Shown: positions 1-5,169 of the stretch, piece after piece
How positions within the stretch are numbered: position 1 is the first letter of the stretch
Layout of the letters: the number at the start of each line of letters is the position of its first letter
Source of the DNA: CALAED01 sp937891035
GTDB lineage: Bacteria; Actinomycetota; Actinomycetes; Streptosporangiales; Streptosporangiaceae
NCBI GenBank assembly: GCA_035642125.1
Contig: DASQSZ010000211.1
Span: forward strand, 1-5,169
Reading direction: 5' to 3'
Length of the DNA: 5,169 bases
The notes under the pieces: model-generated
The model's input: the letters and a program-made list of their open reading frames with translations, nothing else
Databases searched by the model: none
Told to the model about the DNA's origin: nothing
Position numbers and translations under genes: made by a program

Positions 1-637
1 GGTTGCGTTCGTCGCCGGCCACGACGCGGATGGGGACGTCGGGCAGGTAGCGGTGGACGACCCCGCAGTCGTCGGTCGCCATGAAAGAGGGGTCGGCCAG
101 CGCCAGCTCGTACGCCTTGCGCAACGTGCCGAGCCGGAAGGCCTGGGGCGTTTGGAAGCGGCGCAGGGCGTCGCGCCGCGGCATCGCCACGACCTGGTCG
201 TGGGCGACCTCCACGACCGTGTCGGCGGTGGGTACGGCCACGGCGACCGCGTCGTAGGAGCGGAGCGCCTCCAGGCAGCGGGCGATGATGGCGGCGTCGA
301 CGAAGGGGCGGGCGGCGTCGTGGAAGAGGACCCGCGCGTCGTCCGGGGCGCCCGCGAGGTTGTCCATGGCGCGCAGCGTCGACTCGGTGCGGCTGTCGCC
401 GCCGCTGATGACCGCGCGGACCTTGGCGAACGGGCGGGCGATCTCGGCGGCGGCGTCCTCGTGGCCGGGCGCCATGACGACGATGACTTCGTCGATGTCG
501 GGTGTGGCGTCGAATGCCTCGATCGAGTAGGCCAGGATTGGGCGGCCGGCGACCTCAATGAGCTGTTTGGGGGCCGGTCCGCCGAGGCGGCGCCCGACGC
601 CGCCCGCGAGCACGACGGCGGTGGCGGCGGCGGTCAT
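1..637 (-). CDS. IspD/TarI-family cytidylyltransferase, probably polyol-phosphate (ribitol-5-P type); C-terminus outside window
   Basis: The minus strand reads an open frame of 212 codons from ATG at 637-635 to the left edge, so the 3' end is missing. It should transfer CMP from CTP to a polyol phosphate in the cytoplasm. Visible motifs are the nucleotide-binding loop VVLAGGVGRRLGG with PKQ (residues 8-25, Lys24), SGGDSRTESTLRAM (78-91), FHDAARPF (105-112), RFQTPQAF (160-167), ATDDCGVV (187-194) and VVAGDERN at the edge. The ESTL form, where IspD usually has a SV/SVxxGL-like segment, and the DCGVVHRYLP...GDERN end resemble TarI and the N-terminal domain of Haemophilus Bcs1/Acs1. I therefore favour a CDP-ribitol-type enzyme over methylerythritol-phosphate IspD. 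It is divergent from a CDP-alcohol phosphotransferase operon, which also suits a polyol role. A C-terminal SDR reductase fusion, as in Bcs1/Acs1, is possible but lies outside the window. No strong Shine-Dalgarno is seen before the ATG. Family certain; substrate inferred. Confidence 0.88.
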   Translation of the reverse strand, partial: MTAAATAVVLAGGVGRRLGGPAPKQLIEVAGRPILAYSIEAFDATPDIDEVIVVMAPGHEDAAAEIARPFAKVRAVISGGDSRTESTLRAMDNLAGAPDDARVLFHDAARPFVDAAIIARCLEALRSYDAVAVAVPTADTVVEVAHDQVVAMPRRDALRRFQTPQAFRLGTLRKAYELALADPSFMATDDCGVVHRYLPDVPIRVVAGDERN

Positions 638-752
638 CGCCGCGGGACGGCGTCCACTTGACGCGTCCTTGCCGCTACGCTGTGGGAACACTCGAGGGCT
701 TGATCTTGTCCTGTGCGGTGCATTCCCGTGTCCTGACGTTCGGAGGGCGTCG
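638..752. promoter_or_regulatory. Divergent intergenic region, presumed to hold promoters for both transcription units
   Basis: These 115 bases lie between the two divergent start codons and are the only sizeable gap in the window, so both promoters should be here. A TTGACG hexamer (658-663) and a TACGCT hexamer (676-681, fitting a TAnnnT actinobacterial -10) are present on the plus strand. They are only 12 bases apart and so do not pair as one standard promoter. TTGATC (700-705) is another -35-like element with no clear -10. An 8-base perfect palindrome GACGCGTC sits at 660-667. No exact promoter is assigned. Confidence 0.4.
742..747 (+). promoter_or_regulatory. Ribosome binding site GGAGGG that fixes the start of the first operon gene
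   Basis: GGAGGG lies 5 bases before ATG at 753. The open frame extends upstream to an ATG at 558, but that start lies inside the divergent cytidylyltransferase gene. The site and the family-like sequence beginning MTLAVVLAT both favour 753. Confidence 0.8.
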
Positions 753-2438
753 ATGACTTTGGCTGTTGTGCTGGCGACCGAGGCGGCCCGGGCCGGGCCC
801 GACGCCGGGCCGACGGCCGAGCTGCCCTACGGATCCGGCGGCACCTTGCTGGGCCGGCTGCTGGATCAGTTCGCATCGCTCAACGTACACGACGGATGGA
901 TCATCGCCCGGCGCGAGTTGGCGGAGTACGTGCGTGGACATGGTTTCGACGTCATCGAAACCAAGGACGTGGCCGATGACCTGCGCGTCATCGCGGACCT
1001 CGCGGGGGCGGCCCGGCAACCGATGGTGATCGTACACGGCGACATCGTGATGAGCGACGAGGCGCTGACCCGGCTGGTCCTCGACTCGAAGGCGCCGGCC
1101 GCCGCGGTGATTTCGCGGGCGCGGGGCGCCGGGGCGCCGACCCGCCCCGTCGTACGGCTCGGCCGCACCAGGATCGTCTCGGCCGGGTCGCGCTACCACC
1201 AGGTCACCGACCCGAACGCGGTGTTCCGCGGAGTGCTGCGGGTGGCGCCGCCCGAGACCGCTGCGCTCGCGGCCGTCGCGGGCGAACTCGCCGCGATCGT
1301 GGACGGGCTGCGGCCGGTGCCACCGATCCGCACCACTGGGGAGCCGGCGGACGAGGGGTTCGAGCGGTTCGTCGATAAGGACACCGAAGGGGACCTCGAC
1401 GCGGCATCGTCGGCGGCGGCGACGCCGGTCCTCACCACCACCGCGCCGCGCGGCGACGACGTTCCCGCGCTGCTGCTCACCGGCCTGGTGCGCGCCGGGG
1501 TGCGGGTGCGGGCCCGCGGGGTGCGAGTGCTCGTCTGCGAGCGCGCCCTCACCGCCGACCAGGCCGCCGCCGCCCGCGCCGCGGTCGAGTCGGTCGACGA
1601 AGATCGGGTACGGCTGGACGCGGCCGTCAAGGGCGACGACGGCTTCTTCACGACATACGCGGTCAGCTCGTACTCCTGGCGCATCGCCCGCTGGGCGGCG
1701 TACCGCAGGCTGACGCCCAACGTGGTGACGTCCATCTCGATGGGCGTGGCCGTGGTGGCCGCGGTGTGGTTCGCCGCCGGCACCCGGACCGGCATGATCG
1801 TCGGCGCCATGCTGCTGTACTTCGCCTTCGTCCTCGACTGCGTGGACGGGCAACTGGCCCGCTACACGAGACAGTTCAGCACGCTGGGCGCCTGGCTGGA
1901 CGCGACATTCGACCGGGCGAAGGAGTACGTGGCCTACGCCGGGCTCGCGGTGGGTTCGACGGCCGCCGCGGCGGCCAGCCCGGTCCACGGCGGCAACGTG
2001 TGGGGCCTCGCGGTCGCCGCGATGGCCGTCCAGACATGTCGGCACATGGTGGACTTCGCCTTCGGTGCGGCCAAGCGGCGCACCGCCGGCGCGACGCCGC
2101 TGCCCGTGCTGCCGCTTGACGCGCCCGACGACAGCGCCCTCGATCCGGCACCGGCACCGGCACCGGCACCGGCACCGGCGGCCGCGCCGGCCGCGCCGGA
2201 AGGGCGAGGACGGAGGATCGGACGGCTGGCCATCTGGCTGTCGAACCGTACGGAACGGATGACCGGGCTGCGCTGGGCCAAGAAGATCGTCATCTTGCCG
2301 ATCGGGGAGCGGTTCGCCCTGATCTCGCTGTGCGCCGCGATCTTCAACGCCAAGGTGACGTTCATCGTCCTACTTGTCTGGGGGCTGCTGGCCGCCGCCT
2401 ACACCTTGACCGGACGAATCTTGAGGTCCATCGCGTGA
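753..2438 (+). CDS. Membrane CDP-alcohol phosphotransferase with degenerate nucleotidyltransferase-like N-terminal domain
   Basis: This 561-aa protein should transfer a phospho-alcohol from a CDP-alcohol to an acceptor hydroxyl at the membrane, releasing CMP. The full CDP-alcohol phosphotransferase signature D-x2-DG-x2-AR-x8-G-x3-D-x3-D is present as Asp362, Asp365-Gly366, Ala369-Arg370, Gly379, Asp383 and Asp387. It is preceded by GDDGFFTTY (294-302) and LTPNVVTS (320-327). Hydrophobic segments fall near 325-342, 347-362, 391-410, 416-428 and 521-552, with a conserved-looking LPIGERFALIS at 515-525. Residues 1 to about 290 have a nucleotidyltransferase-like layout (VVLAT start, VHGD at 94-97, VFRGVLRV at 157-164) but lack the glycine/arginine/lysine NTP-binding signature. 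The order resembles bifunctional inositol-phosphate cytidylyltransferase/DIPP synthase, here with a probably inactive first domain. A Pro-Ala linker (465-476) interrupts the membrane domain before the last two helices. The stop overlaps the next gene by GTGA. C-terminal function is confident; N-terminal assignment is inference. Confidence 0.87.
   Translation: MTLAVVLATEAARAGPDAGPTAELPYGSGGTLLGRLLDQFASLNVHDGWIIARRELAEYVRGHGFDVIETKDVADDLRVIADLAGAARQPMVIVHGDIVMSDEALTRLVLDSKAPAAAVISRARGAGAPTRPVVRLGRTRIVSAGSRYHQVTDPNAVFRGVLRVAPPETAALAAVAGELAAIVDGLRPVPPIRTTGEPADEGFERFVDKDTEGDLDAASSAAATPVLTTTAPRGDDVPALLLTGLVRAGVRVRARGVRVLVCERALTADQAAAARAAVESVDEDRVRLDAAVKGDDGFFTTYAVSSYSWRIARWAAYRRLTPNVVTSISMGVAVVAAVWFAAGTRTGMIVGAMLLYFAFVLDCVDGQLARYTRQFSTLGAWLDATFDRAKEYVAYAGLAVGSTAAAAASPVHGGNVWGLAVAAMAVQTCRHMVDFAFGAAKRRTAGATPLPVLPLDAPDDSALDPAPAPAPAPAPAAAPAAPEGRGRRIGRLAIWLSNRTERMTGLRWAKKIVILPIGERFALISLCAAIFNAKVTFIVLLVWGLLAAAYTLTGRILRSIA
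2145..2180 (+). repeat. Hexanucleotide tandem repeat CCGGCA encoding a Pro-Ala linker
   Basis: Five perfect in-frame CCGGCA units (2145-2174) are followed by CCGGCG (2175-2180), giving six Pro-Ala pairs at residues 465-476 of the phosphotransferase. The repeat continues into an alanine/proline-rich stretch up to about residue 483. Because the unit is six bases, copy-number change would keep the frame and only alter linker length. Confidence 0.93.
2421..2426 (+). promoter_or_regulatory. Ribosome binding site TTGAGG for the GTG-started DUF5941-like gene
   Basis: TTGAGG lies 8 bases before GTG at 2435, which overlaps the TGA stop of the preceding gene (GTGA). This supports GTG 2435 over the upstream in-frame ATG at 2330, which would create a 109-base overlap and an unrelated arginine-rich leader. 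Confidence 0.65.
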
Positions 2439-3097
2439 CGACCATCTCCAGATCGTTCAGATCCCGTTCACCGGACGCCGCGTCGTTCCACTCCGGCCGC
2501 CTCATCGCCTACCGCGACGACGGCTGGATCTCCTACTGGCTCGGCCGGCCGGCGCACGGCATGTTGCCGCCGCTGGCGCCGGCCCTGGTCGCGGCCGGGA
2601 TCACTTTCGTACTGATCGTGGCCGACATCGGGGGGCAGGGTGCTCCGGTGCTGTTCGCCCCCGTCGTCGCGCTGCTGATGACCGGGCCGACGTCGAGCCA
2701 TCCGCACGACGGCCGGCTCGACTGGCTCGTGCCGCCGATCATCCGGGCGACCGAGTACGGCTACCTGGCCGCGCTTGGCTTCGCGCAGGGCGTGCCGGAT
2801 CCGCTGATTTATCTGCTGATCGCCGTTCTCGCCTATCACCACTACGACATCGTCTACCGCACCCGGCAGCGGCTCTGGCCGCCGGAGTGGGTGTACCGGG
2901 CGGGTCTTGGCTGGGACGGCAGGATGCTCATCGCGGCGCTGTCCGCTTTCGCCGGCATCACGTCGTTCGCGTACGCTGCCCTCGCCGCCTATCTTGGCGT
3001 GCTATTCGGCGTCGAGAGCGTCTCCGCGTGGGCGCGCACGGAACGTGGCGACGGCGTAATGATCAACCTCGAAGATGAGGAGGAGGCGGGATCATGA
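2435..3097 (+). CDS. DUF5941-like integral membrane protein
   Basis: With GTG 2435 as start the product has 220 aa. Segments that recall the actinobacterial DUF5941 family are IAYRDDGWISYWLGRPAHG (24-42), HDGRLDWLVPPIIRATEYGY (91-110) and YHHYDIVYRTRQRLWPPEWV (134-153). No biochemical role is known to me for this family. Hydrophobic stretches near 44-62, 68-83, 107-118, 122-135 and 165-192 suggest four or five membrane segments. The conserved-looking Asp/His/Arg/Tyr positions lie in the loops between them and could form a polar site. The tail is acidic (NLEDEEEAGS). It overlaps the gene before it by GTGA and the one after by ATGA, so its level is probably tied to the phosphotransferase and the nucleotidyltransferase. 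From memory, DUF5941 can occur in the same polypeptide as a CDP-alcohol phosphotransferase, so it may be a subunit of that enzyme; this is inference. Family name from recognition, not a search. Confidence 0.8.
   Translation: MTTISRSFRSRSPDAASFHSGRLIAYRDDGWISYWLGRPAHGMLPPLAPALVAAGITFVLIVADIGGQGAPVLFAPVVALLMTGPTSSHPHDGRLDWLVPPIIRATEYGYLAALGFAQGVPDPLIYLLIAVLAYHHYDIVYRTRQRLWPPEWVYRAGLGWDGRMLIAALSAFAGITSFAYAALAAYLGVLFGVESVSAWARTERGDGVMINLEDEEEAGS
3077..3086 (+). promoter_or_regulatory. Extended purine-rich ribosome binding site GAGGAGGAGG
   Basis: Three GAGG-like cores overlap within the last codons of the DUF5941-like gene, ending 7 bases before ATG 3094. This is the strongest Shine-Dalgarno in the window. 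It also encodes the acidic EDEEE tail of the upstream protein, so coding and initiation signals share the same bases. Confidence 0.75.
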
Positions 3098-3849
3098 TCG
3101 GCATGGTGCTCGCGGCCGGCGCCGGACGCCGCCTACGGCCGTACACCGACACTCTCCCCAAGGCGCTGGTGCCGGTCGACGGCGACACGACCATCCTCGA
3201 CATCGCGCTGCGCAACATGGCCGAGGTGGGGCTGACCGAGGTGGTCATCGTCGTCGGCTACCGCGCCGAGGCGGTCGAGGCGCGCAAGGCCGCGCTGGAG
3301 GCCGCGTACGGCGTTGCCCTCACCCTCGTGCCCAACGACAAGGCCGAGGAGTGGAACAACGCCTACTCCATGTGGTTGGCTCGGGAGCACTTTTCCAAGG
3401 GCGTCCTGATGGTGAACGGCGATACGGTACATCCGGTGAGCGTCGAAAAAACCCTATTGTCGGCCCGTGGGCCGGACATTCTCCTCGCGGTGGACAACGT
3501 GAAAACTCTTGCCGACGAGGAGATGAAGGTCACACTCGACTCCGCCGGCCGGCTGGCCCGGATCACCAAGCTCATGGACCCGGCAGCGGCGTACGGCGAG
3601 TACATCGGGGCCACGCTCATCGAGCCCGCCGCCGCCGAGCCGCTGGCGGCCGCACTCGAAGCGACCTGGCGGCGCGACCCCGGCCTTTACTACGAGGACG
3701 GCTACCAAGAGCTCGTCGACCGCGGCGGACGAATCGCGGTCGCCCCCATCGGCGCCGTCGACTGGGTCGAGGTCGACAACCACGCCGATCTCGAAAAGGC
3801 CCGCCGGATCGCCAAGGCGTACGGCATCACTCCCCGAGAAGGGCGCTAG
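3094..3849 (+). CDS. Sugar-/polyol-phosphate nucleotidylyltransferase (phosphocholine/inositol-phosphate cytidylyltransferase-like)
   Basis: This is a 251-aa soluble Rossmann-type nucleotidyltransferase, the usual length for a stand-alone LicC/IPCT-like enzyme. It should condense an NTP, probably CTP, with a phosphorylated alcohol or sugar in the cytoplasm, releasing pyrophosphate. The signature is LAAGAGRRLRPYTDTLPKAL (6-25, catalytic-type Lys23). Then come VVGYRAE (53-59), EEWNNAYSMW (85-94, the N-N-x-x-S segment typical of LicC-like enzymes), MVNGDT (106-111, metal-binding Asp110), EYIGATLI (169-176), YYEDGYQEL (199-207) and WVEVDNHADLEKA (224-236, with the second metal Asp228). All core motifs are intact, unlike the degenerate N-terminus of the first operon gene. 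It overlaps the upstream gene by ATGA and its TAG stop abuts the next ATG. The neighbouring CDP-alcohol phosphotransferases argue for CTP and a polyol phosphate rather than glucose-1-phosphate with dTTP/UTP. Family very sure; substrate open. Confidence 0.93.
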   Translation: MIGMVLAAGAGRRLRPYTDTLPKALVPVDGDTTILDIALRNMAEVGLTEVVIVVGYRAEAVEARKAALEAAYGVALTLVPNDKAEEWNNAYSMWLAREHFSKGVLMVNGDTVHPVSVEKTLLSARGPDILLAVDNVKTLADEEMKVTLDSAGRLARITKLMDPAAAYGEYIGATLIEPAAAEPLAAALEATWRRDPGLYYEDGYQELVDRGGRIAVAPIGAVDWVEVDNHADLEKARRIAKAYGITPREGR

Positions 3850-4923
3850 ATGCCGCTGCTCGCGCGAATGCTGAGCGCGCCACTGTCGATCGACGTACGG
3901 CGCGGCGCCATCGTCGCCCTCGGCGAGTTGCTCGCCGACCGCAGGATCGCCACCGAGGGCAGGGTGGCGGTCGCCGTCGGGGCGGGCCAGGGCGACCAGA
4001 TCACCGAGGACGTGCGGCCCACGCTGCGCGACTGTGAGATCTTCCATGTCGAGGGCGCGTCGGTGGACGCGGCCGTACGGCTCGGCTCGCGGCTGCGCGG
4101 CGGCTCGTACGAGGCGGTCATCGGCATCGGCGGGGGCCGGACGATCGACGCCACCAAGTACGCGGCCACCCTCGCCGGCATCCCCATGGTCTCGGTCGCG
4201 ACCAACCTGTCGCACGACGGGATCTGCTCGCCGGTCGCCTCGCTCGAGCACGAGCACGGCAAGGGCTCGTTCGGCGTGGTGATGCCCATCGCCGTCGTGG
4301 TCGATCTCGACTACGTGCACGCGGCACCCAAGCGCCTGGTCAGGTCGGGCGTGGGCGACGTGCTGAGCAACCTGTCGGCGGTCGCGGACTGGGAGCTGTC
4401 CCATCGCGAACAGGGCGACCCGATCGACCGGCTCGCGCTGACGCTGGCGCGCAACGCGGCCGAGGCGTTGATCTTCCAGCCCGAGTCCATCGGCTCCGAC
4501 CGCTTTTTGACCGTGCTCGCCGAGGGCCTGGTGCTGTCGGGCATGGCGATGTCGTTCGCCGGATCGTCCCGCCCGGCCAGCGGCGGCGATCACGAGATCC
4601 TGCACTCGGTCGACCAGCTGTTCCCAGGTACGGCCAATCACGGCGAGTTGGCCGGCGTCGGCGCGGCGTTCTGTTTCTTCTTGCGCCACGAGTTCCTCGA
4701 CGAGGACCCGGCGCGGACCCGCACCATCGCCGACTGCCTGCGCCGGCACCGGCTGCCGCTGCTGCCCAAGGACATCGGGCTCAGCGACGAGCAGTTCGCC
4801 CGGGCCGTGGTGCACGCGCCGCAGACACGGCCGGGGCGGTACACGATCCTTGAGTATCTGTCGCTGGACGAGTCCACAGCGGGCAAGGCCGTCAGCGAGT
4901 ACGTCCGGGTGATCGGGCATTGA
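3850..4923 (+). CDS. Glycerol-1-phosphate dehydrogenase-like oxidoreductase (iron-containing alcohol dehydrogenase superfamily)
   Basis: This 357-aa cytoplasmic enzyme should use NAD(P)H to interconvert a keto-phosphate and a polyol phosphate, as dihydroxyacetone phosphate and sn-glycerol-1-phosphate do in archaeal EgsA and Bacillus AraM. Visible motifs are the nucleotide-binding GIGGGRTIDATKYAA (92-106), VATNLSHDGICSPVASL (116-132), RSGVGDVLSN (165-174), RPASGGDHEILHSVD (241-255) and FPGTANHGELAGVGAAF (258-274). Asp170, His248 and His264 match the expected Asp-His-His metal site. The SHDG...SPVAS and SGG-D/E-H...H pattern is what separates the G1PDH branch from glycerol dehydrogenase and dehydroquinate synthase. 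Length is close to the G1PDH norm. ATG directly follows the upstream TAG (TAGATG), with AGAAGGG at 3837-3843 as ribosome site. Other possible substrates are keto-pentitol or keto-inositol-type phosphates. Superfamily certain; G1PDH branch likely; substrate inferred. Confidence 0.9.
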   Translation: MPLLARMLSAPLSIDVRRGAIVALGELLADRRIATEGRVAVAVGAGQGDQITEDVRPTLRDCEIFHVEGASVDAAVRLGSRLRGGSYEAVIGIGGGRTIDATKYAATLAGIPMVSVATNLSHDGICSPVASLEHEHGKGSFGVVMPIAVVVDLDYVHAAPKRLVRSGVGDVLSNLSAVADWELSHREQGDPIDRLALTLARNAAEALIFQPESIGSDRFLTVLAEGLVLSGMAMSFAGSSRPASGGDHEILHSVDQLFPGTANHGELAGVGAAFCFFLRHEFLDEDPARTRTIADCLRRHRLPLLPKDIGLSDEQFARAVVHAPQTRPGRYTILEYLSLDESTAGKAVSEYVRVIGH

Positions 4924-4924
4924 C

Positions 4925-5169
4925 ATGGCCGCACGCAAACCCCCCACGATCGCCGAAGTCCGTACGGGCGGCCAGCCCCCTGGCCTGACGAACCGGCGCA
5001 ACGAAGAACACTGGGCCGGCCGCCTCTACATGCGGTCGATCTCGCCGTACTTCACCTGGCTGTGCATCCGCATCGGGTTCGCCCCCAACCAGCTGACCAG
5101 CCTGATGGTCGTGTGCGGCCTGCTGGGCGGCGTCGCGGTGGCGCTGCCGCTGTCGCCGCCGGAGTGGCC
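4925..5169 (+). CDS. N-terminus of a second CDP-alcohol phosphotransferase-like membrane protein (runs off the right edge)
   Basis: From ATG 4925 the frame stays open for 81 codons to the window edge. The sequence holds a polar leader (1-20), then TNRRNEEHWAGRLYMRSISP (22-41), CIRIGFAPNQLTSLMVV (47-63) and the start of a hydrophobic helix (about 58-75). The PNQLTSLM element corresponds to the LTPNVVTS element just before the first helix in the first operon gene (LTPN/VT pattern), which points to a CDP-alcohol phosphotransferase. The catalytic DxxDGxxAR motif would be expected some 30-50 residues further on and is not in the window. The start is one base after the TGA of the dehydrogenase gene. 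Only a weak GGGTGA (4907-4912) precedes it, so translation probably depends on coupling. The polar leader is not a signal peptide. Family call is good but incomplete. Confidence 0.8.
   Translation, partial: MAARKPPTIAEVRTGGQPPGLTNRRNEEHWAGRLYMRSISPYFTWLCIRIGFAPNQLTSLMVVCGLLGGVAVALPLSPPEW

Noticed and set aside
53..661. Plus-strand open frame of 202 codons at the left end.
   Set aside because: It is the complement of the IspD/TarI-family gene, whose minus-strand translation shows all family motifs.
658..681. TTGACG and TACGCT as a paired -35/-10 promoter.
   Set aside because: The spacer is only 12 bases, well short of the usual 16-18, so they are noted only as separate elements of the intergenic region.
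558..752. N-terminal extension of the first phosphotransferase to an upstream in-frame ATG at 558.
   Set aside because: It lies antisense inside the divergent cytidylyltransferase gene, its residues look like low-complexity shadow coding, and a good GGAGGG sits just before ATG 753.
675..2045. Long minus-strand open frame (456 codons) opposite the first phosphotransferase.
   Set aside because: Shadow frame: the plus strand carries the complete CDP-alcohol phosphotransferase motif, while the minus product is low-complexity with no family resemblance.
2435..2440. A frameshift or broken fusion between the phosphotransferase and the DUF5941-like gene.
   Set aside because: Both proteins have natural-looking ends and a ribosome site precedes GTG 2435, so a coupled two-gene arrangement explains the junction without invoking an error.
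3446..3452. AAAAAAC heptamer, a classical -1 frameshift slippery sequence, in the nucleotidyltransferase gene.
   Set aside because: The reading frame is GAA AAA ACC, so the heptamer is not in the X XXY YYZ phase, and the zero-frame protein is complete and normal.
3454..5001. Long minus-strand open frame (515 codons) opposite the nucleotidyltransferase and dehydrogenase genes.
   Set aside because: Its translation is arginine/glycine/valine/aspartate-rich with no recognisable motif. It is the mirror of well-supported genes, as expected in high-GC DNA.

Overview
The window is a gene-dense, very GC-rich stretch with strong third-position G/C, GTG/ATG starts and 4-base start/stop overlaps. All of this fits a high-GC actinomycete (Streptomyces, Micromonosporaceae or Streptosporangiales type). 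The genus cannot be fixed from the sequence alone.

Layout. On the minus strand, running off the left edge, is a cytidylyltransferase of the IspD/TarI superfamily (637 down to 1). Its motifs look closer to the ribitol-5-phosphate (TarI/Bcs1) branch than to true IspD. A 115-base divergent intergenic region (638-752) separates it from a tightly packed plus-strand operon of five genes. (1) 753-2438 is a 561-aa membrane protein with a degenerate nucleotidyltransferase-like N-terminus and an intact CDP-alcohol phosphotransferase C-terminal domain. (2) 2435-3097 is a 220-aa DUF5941-like membrane protein. (3) 3094-3849 is a sugar-/choline-/inositol-phosphate-type nucleotidylyltransferase with all signature motifs. 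(4) 3850-4923 is a sn-glycerol-1-phosphate dehydrogenase-like member of the iron-containing alcohol dehydrogenase superfamily. (5) 4925 to the right edge is the N-terminus of a second CDP-alcohol phosphotransferase-like membrane protein. The junctions are GTGA overlap, ATGA overlap, TAGATG abutment and a one-base gap, so the five genes are probably cotranscribed and translationally coupled.

How they may work together (inference). The dehydrogenase would make a polyol phosphate by reducing a keto-phosphate. The soluble nucleotidyltransferase, and separately the divergent TarI-like enzyme, would activate polyol phosphates as CDP-alcohols. The two membrane CDP-alcohol phosphotransferases would then move the phospho-alcohol onto a lipid, polyol or growing glycan. 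The product could be a phosphodiester-linked envelope lipid, a teichoic-acid-like polymer, or a soluble phosphodiester such as those made by inositol-phosphate cytidylyltransferase/DIPP synthase systems. The chemistry class is well supported; the actual substrate is not readable from the sequence. No RNA genes, mobile elements, CRISPR arrays or convincing terminators were seen.
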